Assembly (NCBI GenBank): GCA_013821525.1
Contig: JACDGR010000251.1
Coordinates: forward strand, 1 to 5,404
Length of the DNA stretch: 5,404 bases
Reading direction: 5' to 3'
DNA from: Actinomycetota bacterium
GTDB taxonomy: Bacteria > Actinomycetota > Thermoleophilia > Gaiellales > Gaiellaceae
The notes beneath the pieces were generated by a model, which was not told the origin of the DNA, searched no databases, and saw only the letters and a list, made by a program, of their open reading frames with translations. This document shows positions 1 through 5,404 of this stretch, in pieces. Position numbers and translations under genes: made by a program. Position 1 is the stretch's first letter, and each line of letters begins with the position of its first letter.

Positions 1-1
1 C

Positions 2-1390
2 CAAGGCTTCAACGTCGGCAAGCCACCCTACGGCTACCGGCCCGTCCAGGTCCGCCTCGACGGAAGCAACAGCGACGGGCCACACCCCACCACCGCCCAC
101 GACAGCCAAGGAGGCCTGGACCTGCTTGGTGGCGGAGTGGACCTGCCCGGGCGCGGCGGGGGCCACCGCGGCAAGGGCCGCACAGGACCCCGGACCAAAA
201 CCCGGCTCGTGCCCGACCCCGTCGAAGCCGAGACCGTTCGCCGGATCTATGCCTGGCGGATCGCCGAGCGGATCGGCTACCAGATGATCGCCGAACGGCT
301 CAACCTCGACCTACGACTCAACCCGCCACCCAGCCCCCCGGACATGACCCGCGCCGTCGGACGCTGGACCGCGGGCAGCGTCCGAGAGGTGCTGGTCCAA
401 CCCAAGTACACCGGCTACATGGTGTGGAACCGGCGGGCGATGAAGACCCGTTCCGGCAGCCCGAATCCGGTCGAAGCGTGGGTGTGGTCCTCACGACCCG
501 TCCACGACCCGATCGTCGATCTGGACACCTTCATCGCCGCTCAACAGGTCACCCAACGTCGCGAGCGATCCCGCAGCCAGCCAGGGCGGAATCGCCACCC
601 ACAGACCAAACGCTCCTACCTGCTGCGTTCCTACGTGTTCTGCGCCGCCTGCGGCAGGCGGATGTTCGGCAAGACCCGCCGCAAAGCCTTCTACGCCTGC
701 GCCCCGAAAAGCAACCAGACACGTCCTGCCGGGCACCCTGACAGTCTCTGGGTCGCCGAAGAAGAACTCCTCGAGGGCCTGAGCCAGTTCCTGGCCGATC
801 ACGTCTTCGGCAGCTACCGCCGGCAACTGCTGTCGGCCAACCTCAAACAGCTTGATCAGTCCGAACGGGACGAGCATGCCCAACGGGTCGCAGCCGCTGA
901 GAAGGCGCTCGACAGTGTCGAGCAGCGCCGTCGGCGACTCCTGCACATCCTGGAAATGACCGACGACCCCGACCCCGATCTTCTGCGCGACATCAGTAGT
1001 CGCCGCGCCGAGCTCACCACCGAACAGGACCAGCTGACCAGCGTGCTCCGGCGGCTTCGTCAACAACGGCAGCACCAGCCCAACATCGACCTGCTCGACA
1101 CCTTGCCCGTCGGCGCCGTGGACATCACCGCCCTACCCGAGGCGCTGGCCCGGCAACTCTTCGAGGCACTGCGGCTGGAGCTCCACTACGACAAGGAGCG
1201 GCACACAGCCCGCTACCGCGTCACCCTCGCCGGTGACACCGTCAGCACCGCGCAGACCACCGCCCACGCCGCCATCCACCAGGCGACGAACAACCGAACG
1301 GATGATCCAGGCCCAGTTTCAGATGAGGCAGACCGGTTCCCATCTGCGATGTGCCCCCGGCAGGATTCGAACCTGCGACGCACGGTTTAG
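2..1390 (+). CDS. Large serine recombinase (site-specific integrase), C-terminal part, 5' end outside window
   Basis: The frame is open from base 2, so 462 residues are visible and the N-terminal catalytic resolvase domain with its active serine lies upstream. A GTG at 137 is an internal codon, because recognisable family sequence precedes it. Visible residues 4-15 carry the PYGYRPV motif that opens the 'Recombinase' DNA-binding domain, which runs to about residue 183. It includes the typical W-T-x3-V-x2-L-x2-P-x-Y-T-G stretch. A zinc ribbon follows, with C214, C217, C233 and probably H245 as ligands. A charged helical region at about 278-358 should form the coiled coil that large serine integrases use for subunit contacts. 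The end (F-E-A-L-R-L-E-L-x-Y-D-K) is typical of actinobacterial members. Such enzymes integrate or excise mobile DNA at short att sites. The last 13 codons and the TAG stop lie inside a tRNA-derived att core. Residues 22-45 look like a low-complexity, Gly/Asp-rich insertion after PYGYRPV. Family assignment is secure; activity cannot be judged without the N-terminus. Confidence 0.93.
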   Translation, partial: QGFNVGKPPYGYRPVQVRLDGSNSDGPHPTTAHDSQGGLDLLGGGVDLPGRGGGHRGKGRTGPRTKTRLVPDPVEAETVRRIYAWRIAERIGYQMIAERLNLDLRLNPPPSPPDMTRAVGRWTAGSVREVLVQPKYTGYMVWNRRAMKTRSGSPNPVEAWVWSSRPVHDPIVDLDTFIAAQQVTQRRERSRSQPGRNRHPQTKRSYLLRSYVFCAACGRRMFGKTRRKAFYACAPKSNQTRPAGHPDSLWVAEEELLEGLSQFLADHVFGSYRRQLLSANLKQLDQSERDEHAQRVAAAEKALDSVEQRRRRLLHILEMTDDPDPDLLRDISSRRAELTTEQDQLTSVLRRLRQQRQHQPNIDLLDTLPVGAVDITALPEALARQLFEALRLELHYDKERHTARYRVTLAGDTVSTAQTTAHAAIHQATNNRTDDPGPVSDEADRFPSAMCPRQDSNLRRTV

Positions 1391-1393
1391 GAA
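1352..1393 (-). mobile_element. Putative attachment-site core: 3' part of tRNA-Arg(CCT), no 5' half
   Basis: Read on the - strand, these 42 bases correspond to tRNA positions 32-73. The anticodon loop is TTCCTAA (anticodon CCT) and the 3' anticodon strand is ACCGT. A perfect T-arm follows (GCAGG, loop TTCGAAT, CCTGC), then the acceptor 3' strand CGGGGGC and discriminator A, with no encoded CCA. From memory, actinobacterial tRNA-Arg(CCT) starts GCCCCCG, which would pair with this acceptor strand. No such sequence, D-arm or 5' anticodon strand lies on the tRNA 5' side (positions 1394-1440). This is therefore a tRNA fragment, the usual signature of an att core left by integration into a tRNA 3' end. 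It supplies the last codons and the stop of the convergent recombinase gene. Translations of this stretch give the familiar PPAGFEPAT-type artefact, so ORFs here should not be called. Confidence 0.75.
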
Positions 1394-1829
1394 TCGCCCT
1401 CGATCACTGTGTATTGCTGGTGCCGTGCTGTTTCTCGGGTGATGAAGCCCGCACACCGGGCATGTCAGAAACCGCCAGGCAGCAGTTCGCTCCACGCGTA
1501 GCTCCACGCGTCCGCAGGACCCAGGTACCCGGCGAGATCCCGACCACGATCCCATCGCGGCTGCATTGACCGTGTCATAGCCATCGAACCGAGCCCAGAT
1601 GTAACTACGACGGAGAGCTGACGACTCGTCCCGGGAACCAACAGCAGGGCCCTTGTGGTCGACATGACTTGGCTGCGCTGGACGGTTTAGGCGGTCGCGG
1701 TCGTGTGGTTCCTTGTGCGCTGCGCGTCGCAGGTAGCCTCTCCAGGTTCAATGCAAAGGGCAGATCGAACGCCTTAGCTCACTTCCTGCGCCTGCTCGCT
1801 TCTAATCGAATCCTCCGGCACTTTAGAGG
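1394..1829. other. Gene-poor spacer between att core and the protease-STAND-TPR gene
   Basis: About 440 bp separate the stops of the two convergent genes. I see no convincing gene. A 66-codon - strand frame (1665 to 1465) has no ribosome-binding site or family resemblance that I recognise. The stretch contains a 12-bp unit repeated twice (1489-1512), a GC hairpin without a T-tract (1447-1461), a 10-base direct copy of part of the tRNA core (1682-1691) and collinear tRNA-like fragments on the + strand (1707-1821). No clear terminator was found for either flanking gene. The content fits an attachment-site arm or decayed integration junctions, but this is inference. Confidence 0.5.
1489..1512. 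repeat. 12-bp direct tandem repeat, two copies
   Basis: The 11 bases GCTCCACGCGT occur at 1489-1499 and again at 1501-1511, a period of 12. Each copy holds the palindrome ACGCGT. The repeat lies about 100 bp from the tRNA-derived core. Paired short direct repeats near att cores can be arm-type binding sites for an integrase or excision factor, but two copies alone do not show that. Confidence 0.6.
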
Positions 1830-4800
1830 TCAGCGACGCACCGATTTTCGGTTGGAGGTCCGCATGTAAAACCTCAGCGCCTTGTAGAGTAGCTTGCTCC
1901 TAAGAACGTAAAGAAGTGTCTTCGCCTCCGCCAGCATGTCAGGATTGAAATGATCTGGCTCGCGATCAATGAGTTCGGTCCACAGCTCCACGGCTTCCTG
2001 CGCGGCGGCAATCCCCTCCGAACGCTGGCCCGCCGTGGCAAAGTCAATGGCCAGGCTCTTGATCGAATTCGCAAGAGAAGAAAGATGCTCGTCGCGGTTG
2101 AGTGCGACGAGCTCCCTGCGCAGTTCGACGGCATTTTGTGATGCAACCAATCCGTCTTCAAGGCGGCCAACATCGCTAAGGCGAATAGAGTGGTTGTGAA
2201 GCGTCATCGCACGGAAGGGCAGCCAGCGGTTACGATTGGATGCAACGAGTTCCCGACCTAGGTCAACTGCTTCCTCGGTGACTGAGAGGGCCTCAGGGAG
2301 CTGGCCGAGATCACCGAGAATCTGACCTAGTGTGCTGAGGGAGTGGGCAAGCCCTGGGAGGTGCTCGTCTCGGTTGAATGCGATGAGTCCGCGGTAATAG
2401 GCGACCGATTCGCGTGCCGGAGCCAGTGCCTCCGATAATTGATCGGCGTCCGCGAGGGCAGTGGAAAGGAGGCTTATCGAGTAGGCAAGGTCTGCCAGCA
2501 ACCGTACTTGTAGGACCTCGATTGAGATAGGAGCAGAGTACACATCGGCTCGAGCAGTCGCCCACGCACCGCCCTGCTGATCGACCGACGAGAGTTGTCG
2601 ACGAAGGCCTTCCTTCAGTTCGGAGAGCTCAAACTCTACCGCGTCGCGACTGCGAGCGACAATTTGTCGGCGCAGGTTAACGGATTCGCGCGCTGCGTTG
2701 ATTGCGTCCCTTGGGCGATTGGTTTCGCGAAGGATACCTGCAAGATTATCCAACGACCCTGCGAGACCAATCCTGTCTAACGGATCCGACTTTTCGTCGA
2801 GAATTACACGGTATAGATCAATGGCCTCTTGAATGGCGGCTAGGCTCTCCGCTCGACGTCCACTGCTAGATAGAGCGGCAGCGAAATGGCTGATCGTAGT
2901 GGCCAGATTACTTAGGTTCGCGGGCTCAACCACAGCAAGCTCGCGCGCAAGTTCGACAGCTTCTTGAGCAGCCATCAAGCTCTCGGCGACCTTGCCAGCA
3001 AGGCCAAGACGAACTCCTAGAAAGTTCACGGCTTCAGCGAAATCCGCCAGGTATGTAGTACGATCGAAGTCGAATCGATCGCGCAAGATCCTGACCAGCG
3101 TCTCGGCGACTCGAACACCAATGGTGTCGAGTATGAGGCTATTTGCTGGCAACAGTCGATTTAGGCGTGTTAAAGTGGCTACATCTGCGCAAGAAATGAA
3201 CACGTCCAGTTCTTGGAGAAGAACATCTGGCCGACTTATACGAGTTGCGACCATGAAGGCGATTATTGCGGTCTCCTCCCCGCCGGCGATCAGAACGGCA
3301 CCGATGGTGCTCGCAAGCGTGGCATGGCGGGCGGCTACCCGCCCCAGAACAGCTATTCCGCGCTCTGTCTGCTGCGGCGATACAACGCGCGCTGTGGCTG
3401 CGGCCAGGTTCGGAAACTTGGTTTGCGGCTGGAGAACCGTGGATATATGATGTTCGGCCAGCTGGTCTGGCTGCAGCCCGACCCAGTAGCTGACATCAGA
3501 ACCGTAAAGAGTATGGATCCATTCTGCTGCACGAAAGCACTCATTTTCGGTTATCTCGGGAATTGCGGCAGTGATCAGCCGCTCGGCGTCAGGCTTTGTA
3601 CGTGCACCCCAGAGCGTCGCCACTGTGATTAGCGCTTCCAGACGTGCTGAGTCGAGTGAAATATTGAATGTAGCTGCAAGGCGCCGCCAGTGGCGAACCT
3701 CGTGGAGCCGAACCACTTCATTCTCTACGAGGGGGCGCTCAGGCAGTGGCTCGGCGGCATCTAGAAGGCTTGCCAGGACATTCATTTGAATCGCCAAAAT
3801 GGTTTGGTAATCCTTTCCTGTCAGTTTTGGAGGCATAAGTTTGGCGGCCACACGAGGCCAATCGCCAGGGAGAACTGATGAGAGCGTCGAGGCGAGTGGC
3901 CCAAGAGCATCCGTCCATGCCTCGTGGCGACCTTGTAGGGTTGCTTCAAGAGGTGTTAAAGCAATCAAAATCCGATCGTCTGCAAGTTCATCCAGCAATA
4001 GAGAGTTGCCTATGCGGTCCGTCCGCCAGGCTCCAGCGCTCCGGGTTAGGAGCAATAGTCGGGTCTTTGCATCGGCACGGTTGAGTGCGTCAAATACATC
4101 TACGAGCTGACTTGACCGTGCTTCGGCGTAGTCGACAACTACGAGTGTCGGCACGCGCACATGGGCCAGAACCATGATTTCTTCACGAGTAGCGTAGTCA
4201 CTGAGCATGACGCTTGCCCATCCTTCGGCAAGCATTCGTTGGATCAATTGATGCCCGAGACGTGTCTTGCCCTGTCCGGCTGGCCCGTGGACGAGCCGAA
4301 TGGATAGCAGAATATCGCTGTGGCACCAGGAAATGAGCAGTTCAAGCTCGGGCCGTTGACGAAATCGAGTTTGGGCGACGTCTGCGCGCAAGAGACTTGC
4401 AGGGGAACTAGGCCGGGTCGGTTTAGCTGAGATGCCGTCCAGTTCGACCGCTTCCGCGATAGGCTGATGTCCGCAATGCCGCGCAACAAGCGTACAGAAT
4501 TCTGGATCGGCGAGTGGGCGGACGATGCGTGAGCCGACGAGTTGTCGGCTGGCGAAGCCAGGCGGATCCTTTACTGCGACGCCGATGATTAGACCGCTAA
4601 CAAGAATAGCCGCGCCGGACATGCCAGCCCAACGCGATCCACTTTCATCCGAAGGCTCGGGTGGATAGTCAATGTCGAGGCTGAACTCACCAGATTTTGT
4701 GCGGCTTCCTGGGTTGATGCGGCCCGTAGCGTCGTGCCGATCGCGCAGATTGGGCGAGGCCAGCACCGCTGGGAACCCGCGTACTGTGCACGCCGGGATC

Positions 4801-5102
4801 GATTGTTGGGTCACTAATCGGCCCCAGCGCACTGGCTGGGCCCATTGCTGGTCTTTCCAATCTGGATCGACGATCTCAATAAGTGCCAGGTCGGTTGAGG
4901 CGTCGTACCAGGCGACAGTGCCTCCGCGCAGTATGCTATCCGATTCACGAACTTTGATCGCGGCGAGCGGCTGCTCATTACTGCAGACAACGTGCGCGGC
5001 GGTGAGTATAAGTCGACTGGCGAGTGGGTACCCCGAGCCGCTCTTCCACGTATGCGTGTCGGTGCAATAGCTGTAGACCTCGACAGGATCGCGCTCTGTC
5101 AT
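1830..5102 (-). CDS. Trypsin-like protease / STAND NTPase / TPR protein, candidate conflict-system sensor-effector
   Basis: This is a 1090-residue cytoplasmic protein with no signal peptide and no obvious membrane segment. Residues 1-210 form a trypsin-like (S1-fold) protease with an apparently complete triad: H37 in LTAAHV, D71 in STDLALIEI and S162 in WAGMSGAAI. Residues of about 245-560 form a P-loop STAND-type NTPase. Walker A is GPAGQGKT (273-280), Walker B is LVVVDYAEA (320-328), and a sensor-like arginine follows in LLLLTR (R354). Downstream come the winged-helix-like features RHW and VATLWGA seen in related STAND proteins. Residues of about 560-680 are helical and unassigned. TPR repeats span about 680-1044. 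In this protein style, repeats sense a ligand, nucleotide-driven oligomerisation switches the state, and the N-terminal enzyme is the effector. The protease target and trigger are unknown. ATG at 5102 is the first possible start, since an in-frame TAG lies three codons upstream (5109-5111). Before it is a weak AGGG. The gene has at least four TTA codons (96, 382, 644, 889). The architecture is secure; a defence role is inferred. Confidence 0.9.
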   Translation of the reverse strand: MTERDPVEVYSYCTDTHTWKSGSGYPLASRLILTAAHVVCSNEQPLAAIKVRESDSILRGGTVAWYDASTDLALIEIVDPDWKDQQWAQPVRWGRLVTQQSIPACTVRGFPAVLASPNLRDRHDATGRINPGSRTKSGEFSLDIDYPPEPSDESGSRWAGMSGAAILVSGLIIGVAVKDPPGFASRQLVGSRIVRPLADPEFCTLVARHCGHQPIAEAVELDGISAKPTRPSSPASLLRADVAQTRFRQRPELELLISWCHSDILLSIRLVHGPAGQGKTRLGHQLIQRMLAEGWASVMLSDYATREEIMVLAHVRVPTLVVVDYAEARSSQLVDVFDALNRADAKTRLLLLTRSAGAWRTDRIGNSLLLDELADDRILIALTPLEATLQGRHEAWTDALGPLASTLSSVLPGDWPRVAAKLMPPKLTGKDYQTILAIQMNVLASLLDAAEPLPERPLVENEVVRLHEVRHWRRLAATFNISLDSARLEALITVATLWGARTKPDAERLITAAIPEITENECFRAAEWIHTLYGSDVSYWVGLQPDQLAEHHISTVLQPQTKFPNLAAATARVVSPQQTERGIAVLGRVAARHATLASTIGAVLIAGGEETAIIAFMVATRISRPDVLLQELDVFISCADVATLTRLNRLLPANSLILDTIGVRVAETLVRILRDRFDFDRTTYLADFAEAVNFLGVRLGLAGKVAESLMAAQEAVELARELAVVEPANLSNLATTISHFAAALSSSGRRAESLAAIQEAIDLYRVILDEKSDPLDRIGLAGSLDNLAGILRETNRPRDAINAARESVNLRRQIVARSRDAVEFELSELKEGLRRQLSSVDQQGGAWATARADVYSAPISIEVLQVRLLADLAYSISLLSTALADADQLSEALAPARESVAYYRGLIAFNRDEHLPGLAHSLSTLGQILGDLGQLPEALSVTEEAVDLGRELVASNRNRWLPFRAMTLHNHSIRLSDVGRLEDGLVASQNAVELRRELVALNRDEHLSSLANSIKSLAIDFATAGQRSEGIAAAQEAVELWTELIDREPDHFNPDMLAEAKTLLYVLRSKLLYKALRFYMRTSNRKSVRR
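1971..3065 (-). repeat. TPR-encoding repeat array within the STAND protein
   Basis: Codons of about 680-1044 encode helical TPR pairs with the recurring core A-x-E-A-V-(E/D)-L-x-R-E-L. A first block covers about 680-815. A less regular linker covers about 816-860, and a second block runs from about 861 to 1044. In the second block three units have an exact 46-residue period, beginning at residues 906 (LIAFNRDEHL), 952 (LVASNRNRWL) and 998 (LVALNRDEHL). The first and third are also alike in DNA: bases 2361-2387 and 2085-2111 match at 23 of 27 positions, 276 bp apart. The 46-residue unit is longer than the classic 34-residue TPR but is common in actinobacterial STAND-TPR proteins. These repeats probably form the ligand-sensing superhelix. 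Confidence 0.8.
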
Positions 5103-5105
5103 AAT

Positions 5106-5129
5106 ACCCTAGCGCCGATTTCGCAGGGT
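5106..5129 (-). promoter_or_regulatory. Inverted repeat covering the Shine-Dalgarno region of the STAND gene
   Basis: On the - strand, ACCCTGCG pairs with CGC-T-AGGGT across a 7-base loop. This gives 8 base pairs with one bulged T. The second arm contains AGGG, the only Shine-Dalgarno-like sequence, ending four bases before the ATG at 5102. If transcription starts at the proposed promoter, this hairpin would sit at the very 5' end of the mRNA and could mask the ribosome site. It could equally be a DNA operator. The pairing is visible; the function is inference. Confidence 0.35.
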
Positions 5130-5135
5130 GGACAT

Positions 5136-5165
5136 ATTGTATCCTTCTTGCCTGTGAAAAAATCG
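5136..5165 (-). promoter_or_regulatory. Possible promoter of the STAND gene
   Basis: On the - strand, TACAAT (5141 to 5136) matches a sigma-70-type -10 element at five of six positions, about 34 bp before the ATG. It lies in the most AT-rich patch of the upstream region. No good -35 hexamer is present 17-18 bases upstream, where the sequence is GATTTT or CGATTT. Many actinobacterial promoters have weak -35 boxes. A start site near 5129 would leave a leader of about 27 bases. Confidence 0.35.
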
Positions 5166-5188
5166 AAACCTTCATTATGTGCTTTCGA
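5163..5188. promoter_or_regulatory. Inverted repeat TCGAAA-N14-TTTCGA, possible operator
   Basis: TCGAAA at 5163-5168 and TTTCGA at 5183-5188 are perfect inverted half-sites whose centres lie 20 bp apart, about two turns of the helix. They overlap or lie just upstream of the expected -35 position of the STAND gene. The geometry suits a dimeric regulator. No regulator gene is in the window, and six-base arms can arise by chance. Confidence 0.25.
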
Positions 5189-5201
5189 CTGCGACACGCC
5201 G

Positions 5202-5309
5202 TCAGTACCGGACCCCGTGCAGCAGCACGATCTTCCTGACCAGTTGCGTGCCCTCTGCAAGAGGCCGTATGACTTCCAACATTTGGGCGGGCGCGTCGAG
5301 ATGAGGCAT
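5202..5309 (-). CDS. Small ORF, 35 codons, hypothetical
   Basis: An ATG at 5309 opens a 35-residue frame ending in TGA at 5202, about 100 bp before the STAND gene start. A purine-rich, G-rich stretch precedes the ATG and could serve as a ribosome-binding site. An in-frame TAG at 5328-5330 excludes a longer upstream extension. The peptide includes the stretch LEVIRPLAEG and ends in LVRKIVLLHGVRY, a regular amphipathic pattern with mostly G or C in third positions. I do not recognise it. It could be a small accessory protein, a remnant of a larger gene or chance. An overlapping 93-codon frame (5380 to 5099) looks less protein-like. Confidence 0.25.
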   Translation of the reverse strand: MPHLDAPAQMLEVIRPLAEGTQLVRKIVLLHGVRY

Positions 5310-5404
5310 CCGCCCCCGCGACGTGGGCTACTGTCAGCGCCGCTCGGAACGCTCGCAGATACCCCGAGCCGCATTTCCACTCGTCAAGCCGGGCGGTATC
5401 CGTA

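Noticed and set aside
491..1075. 194-codon ORF on the - strand
   Set aside because: It lies wholly inside the recombinase gene on the opposite strand, and the + strand frame has clear domains, so this is a GC-driven shadow.
137..1390. GTG at 137 as the recombinase start
   Set aside because: The frame is open from base 2, and the PYGYRPV family motif lies upstream of 137, so the gene enters from outside the window.
1350..1425. An intact tRNA gene on the - strand
   Set aside because: The D-arm, 5' acceptor strand and 5' anticodon strand are absent. Only tRNA positions 32-73 are present.
1447..1461. GCCCG-CACAC-CGGGC hairpin as a terminator of the recombinase gene
   Set aside because: The stem is only 5 bp and no T-tract follows on either strand.
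1319..1569. ORFs on both strands containing PPAGFEPATHGLG or RASQVRILPGA
   Set aside because: These are well-known translations of tRNA T-arm sequence, not proteins. The single CPVC motif in the - strand frame is not enough to call a gene.
1465..1665. 66-codon ORF on the - strand
   Set aside because: No recognisable family, no ribosome-binding site and no supporting context. It is kept only as a remark in the spacer entry.
2992..3632. Overlapping + strand ORFs of 152 and 139 codons
   Set aside because: Both are antisense to the central part of the STAND-TPR gene, which has continuous domain similarity, and both are rich in Arg and Ser as shadow frames often are.
5099..5380. 93-codon - strand ORF overlapping the STAND gene start
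   Set aside because: Its composition is unlike a protein (many Cys, Gly, Arg and Ser), it runs through the probable promoter, and another frame there looks more coding-like.

Overview
The window is high-GC DNA that most probably comes from an actinomycete (Actinomycetota). The clues are the GC-rich codon use of the recombinase, a tRNA-Arg(CCT) 3' segment of the usual actinobacterial form without an encoded CCA end, and a protease-STAND-TPR protein of a style common in Streptomyces and Frankia-like genomes. The genus cannot be fixed from the sequence.

Layout. (1) Positions 2-1390, + strand: the C-terminal part of a large serine recombinase. Its catalytic domain lies upstream of the window. 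(2) Positions 1352-1393: the 3' part of a tRNA-Arg(CCT), read on the - strand. It covers anticodon loop to discriminator and has no 5' half. It overlaps the last 13 codons and the stop codon of the recombinase and is best read as an attachment-site core. (3) Positions 1394-1829: about 440 bp with no convincing gene. It holds a short tandem repeat and scattered short matches to the same tRNA core. (4) Positions 1830-5102, - strand: one 1090-residue protein made of an intracellular trypsin-like protease, a STAND-type P-loop NTPase and a long TPR solenoid. (5) Positions 5103-5404: the upstream region of that gene, with a possible promoter, two inverted repeats and one weak 35-codon ORF.

How the parts fit. 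The recombinase and the attachment core mark one end, or the joined ends, of an integrative element. The protease-STAND-TPR gene faces the recombinase across the core and looks like accessory cargo. By analogy with STAND proteins of bacterial conflict systems, the TPR part would sense a ligand, the NTPase would act as a switch and the protease would be the effector. That is inference: no partner gene or substrate is visible. The gene has a less GC-biased base composition than the recombinase and contains at least four TTA codons, whereas I found none in frame in the recombinase.

The most unusual point is the geometry at 1352-1393. What lies on the tRNA 5' side of the core is not a tRNA, so this is not a simple junction next to an intact tRNA. 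Tandem elements, a circular (attP) form or a rearrangement would each explain it.
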